From the NCBI GenBank assembly GCA_945898215.1, contig CAMDHY010000043.1, positions 1 through 33,188 on the forward strand: 33,188 nt of DNA, read 5' to 3'. The notes under the pieces are model-generated. The model was not told where the DNA came from. It was given only the letters and a program-made list of their open reading frames with translations, and ran no database searches. Positions 8,081 to 15,757 of this stretch are shown one piece after another; position 1 is the stretch's first letter, and the number at the start of each line of letters is the position of its first letter. Made by a program: the position numbers and the translations under genes. This stretch comes from Pseudoxanthobacter soli DSM 19599 (GTDB lineage Bacteria > Pseudomonadota > Alphaproteobacteria > Rhizobiales > Segnochrobactraceae).

Positions 8081-8270
8081 TGACTTGCCCCACGTCGGTG
8101 GTCAGGTTTGATTGTTAGTTCATGGGTGGCCTGTCCGCCATGGTGAGCGCGCCCGCTGGAGCTTGCCGGGGTTGCGCAAGCGGGCGCGCGCTCGTCACGC
8201 CGGCCTCGGGTGCGGGTGGCCGGTAGCCGAGCGAGGAGTGTGGACGAACGGCGTTGTAATGCCGCCGCCA
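8081..8270 (-). mobile_element. Truncated IS3-family remnant with its right terminal end
   Basis: The terminus begins TGACTTGCCCCACGTCGG at 8081 and is the inverted counterpart of the end at position 148. Homology to the left copy spans all of 8081-8228, with about 17 mismatches by hand alignment. Sequence 8229-8270 continues upstream into the transposase gene. At about 8270 the transposase reading stops and an ABC-transporter ATPase frame begins on the other strand, so only the last ~190 bases of this copy survive. It cannot transpose by itself. Confidence 0.83.
8115..8270 (-). pseudogene. IS3-family transposase OrfB fragment (last 51 codons)
   Basis: The minus-strand frame ending in TAA (8115-8117) reads WRRHYNAVRPHSSLGYRPP and then a Pro/Ala-rich tail ending RPPMN. 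WRRHYNxVRPHSxLGYRxP is the diagnostic C-terminal signature of rve-type IS3-family transposases, just after the catalytic glutamate region. Everything upstream, including all DDE residues, is missing, because the frame meets unrelated ABC ATPase sequence at about 8270. The tail matches the left-edge copy in length and ending but differs at several residues, so the two are diverged isoforms. Confidence 0.85.
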
Positions 8271-8442
8271 GCGCGTGCTGCTGCTCGCCCGCGCGCTCTA
8301 CCGGCGGCCGCGCGTGCTGTTCATCGACGAGGGCACCGCCAACCTCGACGTCGAGCTCGAGCAGCGAATCAACGAGATGCTGCTGACACTGCCGATCGCC
8401 GCGGACCCTAAGGCGCGCCGGGCGGCGGGGGAAATGACGTGA
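8269..8442 (+). pseudogene. ABC transporter ATPase fragment (peptide/bacteriocin exporter type), broken at both ends
   Basis: The plus-strand frame 8269-8442 encodes QRVLLLARALYRRPRVLF followed by IDEGTANLDVELEQRINEML and then LTLPI. This is the end of the ABC signature (normally SGGQ-R), the Walker B segment (VLFIDEG) and the D-loop (NLD) of an exporter ATPase. The LARALYRRPRVLFxDEGTxxLD wording is typical of C39-peptidase or colicin-V-type exporters. The 5' side is cut at the IS remnant. After LPI the frame loses similarity (the family usually continues with TR-I-VAHRP, including the switch histidine) and ends at TGA 8440-8442. Without Walker A and the H-loop it cannot work. The missing parts are not in this window. 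Confidence 0.8.
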
Positions 8443-8648
8443 GGTGATCCGGGGCAGCCGCCGCGGTGATGGGGCCAGCCGAAGCCAGCCGCCGGCAACC
8501 CCCACGCAAGCCCCGTGGCAGCCAGGGGCTCCATAAGACTGGGCCGTGGAGACGGGTCGCAGGGCACGTGGCGCTGCGTTTCGCTCCCGCCCCGTTTCCC
8601 GAGGGCCCCGGCACCGGCCGGCAACACCCCTCTGCTCCGGACACGACC
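8443..8648. other. Leader region of the chemotaxis receptor gene
   Basis: This 206-base gap shows one good hairpin at 8509-8530 (AGCCCC, then TGG-CAG-CCA, then GGGGCT). It has short pieces that recall c-di-GMP-I riboswitch motifs (ggcaacc, acgcaagcc, ggcagcc), but the GAAA-capped P2 helix of that class is absent, so no riboswitch is called. The promoter of the downstream gene is presumably here. Confidence 0.3.
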
Positions 8649-10328
8649 ATGCGTCTGACCATCAAGCGCCTTCTCACCACCGCCCTCCTTCTGCTGATCG
8701 CCGCCGTCGGCGGGCTCGGCTGGACCGCCCTCAGCGGGGTAAAGACGATCGAGCACGATCTCGAGGAGATCACCGAGCACTGGATGCCGAGCTGCGAGAT
8801 GGTCGGCGACCTCGAGGTGGCCGTCGGCGATTTCCGCGCCGGCGAGGCCCTGCACGTGCTCGCCGAGAACAGCGCGGACATCGCCCGCAGCGAGAGCGCC
8901 ATCGCGACCGCCGTCGGCGAGGTTTCGCGGCTGATCGAGCGCTACGAAGCGTCCATCGTCACCGAGAAGGAGCGCGTGGCGTTCGAGGGCTTCCGCAAGG
9001 ACTGGAACCACTATCTCGGCCGCCACGAGGCGCTGATCGACCTCTCCAAGGACGGCCACAAGGCCGAGGCGGCGACGCTCCTCACCGGCGACCTGCAGGC
9101 GGAGTACCAGTCCGCCATCGCGGATCTGCGCGAACTCGTCCGCGTCAACGAGGAAGGCGCCAAGCACGCCTCCGCCGAGGGGCACGCGACCGCCGACTTC
9201 GTCTTCATGATGACGATCGGCGCCTTCGCCGCCGCCGTCCTGATCGGCCTCGGCACGCTCGTCTACGTGCTGCGCGGCGTCACCAGTCCGATTGCGCGCG
9301 TCACCGCCGCGATGACCGACGTGGCCGGCGGCGATCTCGACCGCGAGGTCCCCTATGCCGGGCGCAAGGACGAGATCGGCGACATGGCGGGGGCCCTTGC
9401 CGTGTTCCGCGACAACCTCGCCGAGACGGAGCGGATGCGCGCCGAGCGGATCGAGGCCGAGCGTCTCGCGGCCGAGCGCCGGCGGGCGGAGATGAACGAC
9501 CTCGCCGATCGCTTCCAGGGGACCGTCGGCAGCATCGTCGGCACCCTCTCGGCGGCGGCCGTCGAGCTGCAGGCGGCGGCGCAGAGCCTGACCGCAGCCG
9601 CCGAACAGACGACGGCACAGGCGACGACCGTCGCCGCCGCCGCCGAGGAGGCGGCGAGCAACGTGCAGACGGTGGCGGCGGCGATCGAGGAGCTCTCGGC
9701 GTCGGCGAGCGAGATCGGCGCCCAGGTGACCCAGTCGACCGAGATGGCGAGCCGCGCCGTCAGCGAGGCAGAGAGCACCAACGCCCGCATGGGCGGTCTG
9801 CGCTCCGACGCCGAGAAGGTCAGCGCCGTCGTCGGCCTGATCGGCGACATCGCCTCGAAGACCAACCTCCTCGCCCTCAACGCCACGATCGAATCGGCGC
9901 GCGCTGGCGAGGCCGGCAAGGGCTTCGCGGTGGTCGCCCACGAGGTGAAGACGCTCGCCGAGCAGACGACGAAGGCGACGTCCGAAATCTCCGGCCAGAT
10001 CGGCGGGATGCAGGGCTCGACGGTCGACGCGGTGGCCGCGATCTCCAGCATCGGGCGCATCATCGCCGACATCAACACGGTGGCGATGGCGATCGTCGCC
10101 GCCGTCGAGGAGCAGGAGGCGACGACGGCCGAGGTGGCGCGCAACGTCCAGCAGGCCGCCGCCGGCGCGAGCGAGGTGACCGCCAACATCGCGGAAGTCA
10201 CCCAGGCGGCCGGGGTGTCGTCGGCGGCCGCCTCGCAGGTGCTGTCGTCGGCCTCCGAGCTCGCCCAGCTGTCGGAAATGCTGCGCGGCGAGGTCGTCCG
10301 CTTCGTCGACTTCGTCCGCGCCGCCTGA
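8649..10328 (+). CDS. Methyl-accepting chemotaxis protein
   Basis: A 559-residue transmembrane chemoreceptor. TM1 is about residues 7-29 and TM2 about 184-207, enclosing a ~155-residue helical sensor region that resembles a four-helix-bundle (4HB_MCP/TarH-type) domain. A HAMP domain follows (about 208-260; [20 protein letters not shown]). The long cytoplasmic coiled coil has the CheA/CheW-binding hairpin tip at about 397-440 ([20 protein letters not shown]). The end, [11 protein letters not shown], has no CheB/CheR-tethering pentapeptide. I chose ATG 8649 because it puts TM1 at the N terminus; the frame is open further upstream but that part is Pro/Arg-rich without a helix. The ligand is unknown. 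No che genes lie nearby, so it is an orphan receptor. Confidence 0.92.
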   Translation: MRLTIKRLLTTALLLLIAAVGGLGWTALSGVKTIEHDLEEITEHWMPSCEMVGDLEVAVGDFRAGEALHVLAENSADIARSESAIATAVGEVSRLIERYEASIVTEKERVAFEGFRKDWNHYLGRHEALIDLSKDGHKAEAATLLTGDLQAEYQSAIADLRELVRVNEEGAKHASAEGHATADFVFMMTIGAFAAAVLIGLGTLVYVLRGVTSPIARVTAAMTDVAGGDLDREVPYAGRKDEIGDMAGALAVFRDNLAETERMRAERIEAERLAAERRRAEMNDLADRFQGTVGSIVGTLSAAAVELQAAAQSLTAAAEQTTAQATTVAAAAEEAASNVQTVAAAIEELSASASEIGAQVTQSTEMASRAVSEAESTNARMGGLRSDAEKVSAVVGLIGDIASKTNLLALNATIESARAGEAGKGFAVVAHEVKTLAEQTTKATSEISGQIGGMQGSTVDAVAAISSIGRIIADINTVAMAIVAAVEEQEATTAEVARNVQQAAAGASEVTANIAEVTQAAGVSSAAASQVLSSASELAQLSEMLRGEVVRFVDFVRAA

Positions 10329-10651
10329 GGGCGGCGCCGGACAGGGTGCGGTCCGACCCGGAGCCCCCTCCCCGGGTGGACCGTCGGGACGCGGGGTCGC
10401 GCCGGCCGGGTGATGCGTCGCCGCCGGCCTCGCAACCTCGCCCGCAAGATCGCCGAGCCCTCGGCCCGAGCGGTGAAGGGCGCCGCCGTCGGCGCCCTTC
10501 ACCGCCCAAATCCGCCACCGCCACGCCTGCAACGCGGAGCGCGAGCGCGCCCCCTCGCATGCCCTGCCAGGGCGTCCTGAGACCTCCCGGCTGGACGGAC
10601 GGCGCGCCGCGTGCGAACAGACGGCGCGGAGATTGAGACGGACGATCCGGG
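10329..10651. other. Intergenic region after the chemoreceptor gene
   Basis: This 323-base stretch has no supported gene; frames through it are Arg/Pro-rich shadows. Its one clear structure is the perfect stem-loop at 10471-10504. The part after the hairpin should contain the promoter of the small membrane protein gene at 10652. Confidence 0.5.
10471..10504. terminator. Strong perfect stem-loop, candidate terminator
   Basis: CGGTGAAGGGCGCC (10471-10484) and GGCGCCCTTCACCG (10491-10504) are exact reverse complements around the six-base loop GCCGTC, a 14-bp GC-rich stem. It lies 143 bases after the chemoreceptor stop. No T-run follows, so it may be a Rho-dependent 3' end or RNA-stabilising structure rather than a classical intrinsic terminator. 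Confidence 0.5.
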
Positions 10652-10897
10652 ATGACGCAGCACCGCACGCGGCTGGCCGACTGGCTCTGGTACGGCGCCT
10701 ACATGATGTGGCCGCTGACCTACGCGATCCTCGTCTACGACGACCTCACCCACCACGAGACGTGGAGCCAGCGGCTGATGCCGATCTTCACCTCGGACGT
10801 GGTGTTCGCGGCGGTCTGGCCCGGCATGTGGATCTACTGGATCGTCCAGGGCTTCCTGCACAACTCCACCGCCCTGACCCGCCTCCTGGGGATATGA
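10652..10897 (+). CDS. Small two-helix membrane protein, function unknown
   Basis: An 81-residue protein that I do not recognise. It has a short basic start (MTQHRTRLADW) and two likely membrane segments (about 12-28, WLWYGAYMMWPLTYAIL, and about 48-67, DVVFAAVWPGMWIYWIVQGF), joined by a polar loop with DDLTHHETWSQR. It is rich in Trp and Tyr. The hydrophobic periodicity and plausible membrane topology argue it is real despite no strong ribosome binding site. A hairpin follows eight bases after the stop, consistent with a monocistronic unit. Confidence 0.6.
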   Translation: MTQHRTRLADWLWYGAYMMWPLTYAILVYDDLTHHETWSQRLMPIFTSDVVFAAVWPGMWIYWIVQGFLHNSTALTRLLGI

Positions 10898-10904
10898 GCC
10901 AGCC

Positions 10905-10919
10905 GACGGCGAAGCCGTC
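10905..10919. terminator. Short hairpin after the small membrane protein gene
   Basis: GACGGC-GAA-GCCGTC forms a perfect six-pair hairpin starting eight bases after the stop codon at 10897. There is no U-tract, so termination is suggested by position only. Confidence 0.35.
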
Positions 10920-11039
10920 TGCTCGAGCCGCCGACAAGGAACGGGAGGGATCTGCTCGGCCGGCGAACCCGGACCGCCGCCGTCGCCAAGCGTGACAGCA
11001 CCGCGTAAGCTGGCGGCGGCACGCAGGCGGGGGAGCGAC

Positions 11040-11444
11040 ATGCGTCAACGGACATCCGATTCGGAGACAATCACGGGGTCCGCGGCGCTCGCGCTGGCCC
11101 TCGGCCTGTCGGCGGCGTTCGCCACGGGCCCGGCGAGTGGCGCCGAGACGTCACCGTCCTCGATCATCACGGCATCGTCTCCGGCCGAGCTGCAGGAGAA
11201 GTTCTGTGCCGCCGACGCGACGACGGAACACGTTCTGGTGCTGCCGGCGGCGCTGTTCGTCGACAGCGAGGAGCTGATCTGCCCGGTCGGGCCCTACAAG
11301 CTCTACCGCATTCTCGAGCACAACGATCCGGACGACTTCGAATACTATCTCGACCCGCCGTTCGGCACGACCGGCCGCCTCGGCTGCGACGGCAAGGGCG
11401 GGCGGACGATGACGTACGTCGCGGTGAACTGCCGGCCGGAGTGA
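11040..11444 (+). CDS. Small secreted protein with four cysteines, function unknown
   Basis: A 134-residue protein starting at ATG 11040, with a GGGGGAG ribosome binding site just upstream that decides against the longer frame from 10992. An N-terminal hydrophobic segment (ALALALGLSAAFATGP) ending near ASGAET looks like a Sec signal peptide with cleavage around residue 35. The mature part has four cysteines (in EKFCAAD, LICPVG, RLGCDG and VNCRPE), suited to two disulfides, and an acidic Tyr-rich middle. I do not recognise a family. Periplasmic or extracellular location is inferred. Confidence 0.7.
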   Translation: MRQRTSDSETITGSAALALALGLSAAFATGPASGAETSPSSIITASSPAELQEKFCAADATTEHVLVLPAALFVDSEELICPVGPYKLYRILEHNDPDDFEYYLDPPFGTTGRLGCDGKGGRTMTYVAVNCRPE

Positions 11445-11462
11445 GGAGCGTGTGGGTTTTCC

Positions 11463-11486
11463 CGTCTCTCGCGGGAGCGGGAGACG
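11463..11486. terminator. Inverted repeat after the small secreted protein gene
   Basis: CGTCTC (11463-11468) pairs with GAGACG (11481-11486), with CTC/GAG pairing possible inside, 18 bases after the stop codon. It is preceded by TTTT rather than followed by it. A weak candidate transcript end. Confidence 0.25.
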
Positions 11487-11585
11487 ATGGCGCGCACCGC
11501 CGGACAAGGGCGCGCGCGAGCGCGGATTCCGGTGCGATCTTCGGCGCGCTTTGCTCAGGCGTTCCGCGCCGCTCGCGCGGCGCGG

Positions 11586-11633
11586 CCCTCATCCGCCCTT
11601 CGGGCACCTTCTCCCAGCCAGGCTGGGAGAAGG
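11586..11633. repeat. Dispersed palindromic intergenic element (ccctcatcc...ccttctccc type), copy 1
   Basis: The copy begins ccctcatccgcccttcggg and ends in a nearly unbroken palindrome: CCTTCTCCCAGCC (11607-11619), one base, GGCTGGGAGAAGG (11621-11633). It is preceded by gccgctcgcgcggcgcg-like sequence that also flanks the other copies. Related copies lie at 22966-23163 and 31303-31461. This one sits between the convergent secreted-protein gene and fdsD. Such elements are common in Rhizobiales genomes; here it is a candidate bidirectional 3'-end structure. Confidence 0.75.
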
Positions 11634-11659
11634 ACGATGACGGCGAGTTCCTGCGACGC

Positions 11660-11896
11660 CTAGGCCCCCGCCTCCGCCGCCAGCCGGTCCACCGCCCGCT
11701 TCACCAGCGGGTCGAGCCCCGCCCCGCCCGTCGCGCCGTGGGCGACGATGGCGCGGCGCATGCTCGGGTCCCAGAAATCGTCGAGGTGCTTGGCGATCGC
11801 CACCACCGCCGTCTCGTCGGCGTCCGGCTCGTGGCCCTGGTGGGCGAAGAAGGTGCCGATCTGGTTGGCCATGCGGACGAGCTTGTCAGGCGACAT
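11660..11896 (-). CDS. fdsD: NAD-dependent formate dehydrogenase, delta subunit
   Basis: A 78-residue soluble protein, MSPDKLVRMANQIGTFFAHQ at its start, with HLDDFWDPSMRRAI and a C-terminal LDPLVKRAVDRLA. These are the hallmarks of the FdsD family, small subunits of soluble molybdenum formate dehydrogenases that are needed for stable, active complex. The length is typical. The start ATG 11896 overlaps the end of fdhD by 11 bases, so it is the distal gene of the fds operon. A longer upstream frame exists but lies within fdhD. Confidence 0.88.
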   Translation of the reverse strand: MSPDKLVRMANQIGTFFAHQGHEPDADETAVVAIAKHLDDFWDPSMRRAIVAHGATGGAGLDPLVKRAVDRLAAEAGA

Positions 11897-12836
11897 GGGA
11901 GGCCTTTGCGAGGGGGGCGGCTGGTGACGAAACAAGAGACGACGCGGTCTCGTCGCCGGGCGGTGCGAAGCCGGCGATGCGGCGGGCGTGGGTGAAGACC
12001 TCGAACTCGCCGCCGCGGGCAATGCCGATCAACGTCATGCCGGCCGCCTCGGCGGCGCGGATGGCGAGCGCGGTCGGCGCCGAGACGGCGACGAGCACGC
12101 CGCAGCCGGCGACCGCCGTCTTCTGCACCATCTCGACGGACAGGCGGCTCGTCACGACGATCGCGCCCGCGGCAGCCGCGATGCCGTCGCGCGCGAGCGC
12201 GCCGACGAGCTTGTCGAGGGCGTTGTGGCGGCCGACGTCCTCGCGCAGCGCCAGGAGCGCACCGCCGGCGGCCCCGGAGCCCGACGACTGGCCCGCGGAC
12301 GTCTGACCGATGAACGACGGACCGGATGCCCCCGGGCGCCAGAAGCCGGCGGCGTGGGCGGCGCGGGTCTCGCGGCCGAGCACCTGGGCGGGGGTGATCG
12401 CCGCGACGGCGGCGGCGATCTCGGCCGGCGTCAGCACCAGTGCCGCTGAAACCTGAGGAACGCTCCGCATCGCCTCCTCGAGGCTCTCGATGCCGCAGAG
12501 GCCGCAGCCGACCGGGCCGGCCATCCGCCGCCGCCGCTCGGCGAGGCGGGCCATGCGGTGCTCGGCGATCCACAGACGGAGCTCGATGCCGGCCTTGAGG
12601 TCGGCCACCTCGATGCTGTCGACGTCGGCAGCCCGCTCGATGATGCCCTCGGTCAGGGCGAAGCCGACGGCGAAGTCCTCGAGGTCGGCCGGTGTCGCCA
12701 TCATCACGGCGTGGCCGGTGCCGTTGAAGGTGAGCGCGACGGCCGTCTCCTCCGGCACCCGGCGGGTGCCGAAGCCGAGCGCGCCATTGCGGTCGAGCGC
12801 GAGGCGCGGAACGTCGACGGTGACCGGCCGCGTCAC
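11886..12836 (-). CDS. fdhD: Formate dehydrogenase accessory sulfurtransferase FdhD (FdsC)
   Basis: A 316-residue protein. FdhD transfers sulfur from a cysteine desulfurase to the molybdenum cofactor and inserts sulfurated bis-MGD into formate dehydrogenase. The catalytic CxxC motif is present in PVGCGLCGIE (Cys111 and Cys114), and the conserved LREDVGRHNALDKLVG and SRLSVEMVQKTA motifs follow. The start is GTG 12836, with GGAGTGAG upstream, seven bases after the fdsA stop. Between the HAAGFW motif and LREDVGRH there is an unusual Ser/Gly-rich insertion of about 20 residues (around 168-192; QTSAGQSSGSGAAGG) that typical FdhD proteins lack. It overlaps fdsD by 11 bases. Confidence 0.93.
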   Translation of the reverse strand: MTRPVTVDVPRLALDRNGALGFGTRRVPEETAVALTFNGTGHAVMMATPADLEDFAVGFALTEGIIERAADVDSIEVADLKAGIELRLWIAEHRMARLAERRRRMAGPVGCGLCGIESLEEAMRSVPQVSAALVLTPAEIAAAVAAITPAQVLGRETRAAHAAGFWRPGASGPSFIGQTSAGQSSGSGAAGGALLALREDVGRHNALDKLVGALARDGIAAAAGAIVVTSRLSVEMVQKTAVAGCGVLVAVSAPTALAIRAAEAAGMTLIGIARGGEFEVFTHARRIAGFAPPGDETASSLVSSPAAPLAKASHVA

Positions 12837-12843
12837 GCCCGGC

Positions 12844-15744
12844 TCACTCCGCTGCTTCGGGCAGCGCGATGCGCCGGCTGGCGTCGGACATCTCCTTGTA
12901 GTGGCGCTGCCACTCGCTCGGGCCGTTCGAGGGTGAGATCTGCACGGCCGTCACCTTGTATTCCGGGCAGTTGGTGGCCCAGTCGGAATAATCGGTGGTG
13001 ATGACGTTCGCCTGCGTCTCGGGATGGTGGAAGGTGGTGTAGACGACGCCCGGCGCGACGCGATCGGTCACCGTCGCACGGAGCGAGGTGGAGCCGGAGC
13101 GGCTGTCGAGCTTCACCCAGTCGCCGTCGCGGATGCCGCGCGCCTCGGCGTCGTGCGGATGGATCTCGAGCAGGTCCTCGCCGTGCCAGGCAACATTCTC
13201 GGTGCGCCGGGTCTGGGCACCGACATTGTACTGGCTGAGGATGCGGCCGGTGGTCAAAAGCAGCGGGAAGCGCGGGCCGATGCGCTCCTCGGTCGGCACG
13301 TACTCGGTCAGCATGAATTTGCCGGTGCCGCGCACGAAGTGGTTGACGTGCATGATCGGCGTGCCGTCCGGCGCCGCCGCGTTGCACGGCCACTGCACCG
13401 AGCCCATCTCGTCGAGCTTCGCATAGGAGACGTCGCGGAAGGACGGCGTCATGGCCGCAATCTCGTCCATGATCTCGGACGGATGCTGGTAGTCCATGCG
13501 GTAGCCGAGCGCGTTCGACAGCGCCATCGTCGCTTCCCAGTCAGCGAGGCCCGCCTTCGGCGCCATCACCTTGCGGATGCGCTGGATGCGCCGCTCGGCG
13601 TTGGTGAAGGTGCCGTCCTTCTCGAGGAAGGTCGCGCCCGGCAGGAAGACGTGGGCGAAGTTCGCCGTCTCGTTGAGGAACAGGTCCTGCACGACGAGGC
13701 ACTCGAGCGCCTCCATGCCGGCGACGACGTGGTGCGTGTCCGGGTCGGACTGCACGATGTCCTCGCCCTGCACGTACATGCCCTTGAAGGTGCCCTCGAC
13801 GGCGGCGTCGAACATGTTGGGGATGCGCAGACCCGGCTCCTCCTGCAGCGCCACACCCCAAAGCTTCTCGAAAGTCTCGCGGGTGGCGTCGTCGGAGACG
13901 TGGCGGTAGCCGGTGAACTCGTGCGGGAATGAGCCCATGTCGCAGGCGCCCTGCACGTTGTTCTGGCCGCGCAGCGGGTTCACGCCGACGCCGCGACGGC
14001 CGAGATTGCCGGTGGCCATGGCGAGGTTCGCCATCGCCATCACCATCGTCGTGCCCTGGGAATGCTCTGTGACGCCGAGGCCGTAGTAGATGGCGCCGTT
14101 GCCGCCCTCGGCGAAGAGCCGCGCGGCGCCGCGCACCAGCGCCGCGTCGACGCCGGTGAACTGGGCGACCGCCTCCGGGCTGTTGCGCTCCTCCGCCACG
14201 AACTCCGCCCACGCCGAGAAGTCGGCGAGGTCGCAGCGTTCGCGCACGAAGGCTTCGTCCACGAGGCCCTCGGTGACGATGACGTGGGCGAGCGCGTTGG
14301 CGATCGCGACGTTTGTGCCGGGGCGGAGCGGCAGGTGGTAGTCGGCCTCGACGTGGGCGGAGCGCACCATGTCGGTGCGGCGCGGATCGACGACGATGAG
14401 CTTCGCCCCGTCGCGCAGGCGCTTCTTCATGCGCGAGGCGAAAACCGGATGGCCGTCGGTCGGGTTGGCGCCGATGATCATGACGACGTCCGTCTCCTCG
14501 ACGGAATCGAAGTCCTGCGTGCCAGCCGAGGTGCCGAAGGCGGTCTTCAGGCCGTAGCCGGTCGGCGAATGGCAGACGCGGGCGCAGGTATCGACGTTGT
14601 TGTTGCCGAAGCCGGCGCGGATCAGCTTCTGGACGAGGTAGGTCTCCTCGTTGGTGCAGCGCGAGGAGGTGATGCCGCCGACGGCGTTGCGGCCGTATTT
14701 TTCCTGGATGCGGCGGAACTCGGAGGCGGCGTAACCGATCGCCTCCTCCCACGACACCTCCCGCCACGGGTCGGTGATCTTGGCGCGGATCATCGGCTTG
14801 GTGATGCGGTCGCGGTGGCTGGCGTAGCCCCAGGCGAAGCGGCCCTTGACGCAGGAGTGGCCGCGGTTCGCCTTGCCGTCCTTGTAGGGCACCATGCGGA
14901 CGACCTCGTCGCCGCGCATCTCCGCCTTGAACGAGCAGCCGACGCCACAATAGGCACAGGTGGTGACGACGGAGTGCTCGGGCTGGCCGATTTCGATCAG
15001 CGACTTCTCCGACAGCGTCGCCGTCGGGCACGCCTGCACGCAGGCGCCGCACGACACGCACTCGCTCTCGAAGAAGCTCTCGTGCATGCCGGCCGAGACG
15101 TGGCTGTCGAAGCCGCGGTGCTCGATCGTCAGCGCGAAGGTGCCCTGCACCTCCTCGCAGGCGCGCACACAGCGCGAGCAGACGATGCACTTCGACGGGT
15201 CGAAGGTGAAATAGGGGTTCGATTCGTCCTTGGGCTGGCCGAGGTGGTTGTCGCCGGCATAGCCGTAGCGGACGTCGCGCAGGCCGACGGCGCCGGCCAT
15301 GTCCTGCAGCTCGCAGTCGCCGTTCGCGGCGCACGTCAGGCAGTCGAGCGGGTGGTCGGAGATGTAGAGCTCCATGACGCCCTTGCGCAGCTTCTTCAGC
15401 CGCGGCGTCTGGGTCTTCACCACCATGCCGGCGGCCACCGGCGTCGTGCACGAGGCCGGCGTGCCGTTGCGGCCCTCGATCTCGACAAGGCAGAGGCGGC
15501 AGGAGCCGAAGCTCTCCAGCATGTCGGTGGCGCAGAGCTTCGGGACCGAGACGCCGGCGAGCTTCGAGGCCCGCATGATCGAGGTGCCTTCCGGCACCGT
15601 CACCGCGAAGCCGTCGACCGTCAGAGTCACCGTTTTCTCGGCCTTCGAGGCCGGGGTGCCGTAGTCGACCTCCTCGATCAGCGCCATCGGCGGCTGGTGG
15701 TGGTGGTCGTCGCCCGCGTGCGGATCGAACTCGTGGCGGTCCAT
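12844..15744 (-). CDS. fdsA: NAD-dependent formate dehydrogenase, alpha (molybdenum) subunit
   Basis: A 966-residue catalytic subunit that oxidises formate to CO2 at a bis-MGD molybdenum centre. The N terminus has a NuoG-like ferredoxin domain: [2Fe-2S] cysteines in KLCATDMLESFGSCRLC, a His-Cys4-type cluster region (SDHPLDCLTCAANGDC), and two [4Fe-4S] motifs (CIVCSRCVRAC and CVSCGACVQAC). The Mo domain begins with CAYCGVGC; the molybdenum ligand is Cys391 in DTCARVCHSPTG, so this is a cysteine rather than selenocysteine enzyme. It closely matches the Rhodobacter capsulatus/Cupriavidus FdsA layout and length. ATG 15744 has GAGGAGG upstream; a second ATG at codon 20 is possible. It lies 13 bases after fdsB. 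Confidence 0.96.
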   Translation of the reverse strand: MDRHEFDPHAGDDHHHQPPMALIEEVDYGTPASKAEKTVTLTVDGFAVTVPEGTSIMRASKLAGVSVPKLCATDMLESFGSCRLCLVEIEGRNGTPASCTTPVAAGMVVKTQTPRLKKLRKGVMELYISDHPLDCLTCAANGDCELQDMAGAVGLRDVRYGYAGDNHLGQPKDESNPYFTFDPSKCIVCSRCVRACEEVQGTFALTIEHRGFDSHVSAGMHESFFESECVSCGACVQACPTATLSEKSLIEIGQPEHSVVTTCAYCGVGCSFKAEMRGDEVVRMVPYKDGKANRGHSCVKGRFAWGYASHRDRITKPMIRAKITDPWREVSWEEAIGYAASEFRRIQEKYGRNAVGGITSSRCTNEETYLVQKLIRAGFGNNNVDTCARVCHSPTGYGLKTAFGTSAGTQDFDSVEETDVVMIIGANPTDGHPVFASRMKKRLRDGAKLIVVDPRRTDMVRSAHVEADYHLPLRPGTNVAIANALAHVIVTEGLVDEAFVRERCDLADFSAWAEFVAEERNSPEAVAQFTGVDAALVRGAARLFAEGGNGAIYYGLGVTEHSQGTTMVMAMANLAMATGNLGRRGVGVNPLRGQNNVQGACDMGSFPHEFTGYRHVSDDATRETFEKLWGVALQEEPGLRIPNMFDAAVEGTFKGMYVQGEDIVQSDPDTHHVVAGMEALECLVVQDLFLNETANFAHVFLPGATFLEKDGTFTNAERRIQRIRKVMAPKAGLADWEATMALSNALGYRMDYQHPSEIMDEIAAMTPSFRDVSYAKLDEMGSVQWPCNAAAPDGTPIMHVNHFVRGTGKFMLTEYVPTEERIGPRFPLLLTTGRILSQYNVGAQTRRTENVAWHGEDLLEIHPHDAEARGIRDGDWVKLDSRSGSTSLRATVTDRVAPGVVYTTFHHPETQANVITTDYSDWATNCPEYKVTAVQISPSNGPSEWQRHYKEMSDASRRIALPEAAE

Positions 15745-15757
15745 GGTCGGGCCCTCC

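Noticed and set aside
1-8270. A simple, active composite transposon
   Set aside because: The right IS copy is truncated to about 190 bases and differs from the left copy at roughly one base in nine, so these are not two recent intact copies.
8461-8540. Pieces resembling a c-di-GMP-I (GEMM) riboswitch ahead of the chemoreceptor gene (ggcaacc, acgcaagcc, ggcagcc)
   Set aside because: The order is suggestive, but the GAAA-capped P2 helix between the first two motifs is missing and the closing P1 pairing is not found; only the hairpin at 8509-8530 is supported. A covariance-model run would decide.
8466-8648. N-terminal extension of the chemoreceptor frame
   Set aside because: The added residues are Pro/Arg-rich without membrane character; the normal TM1 starts just after ATG 8649.
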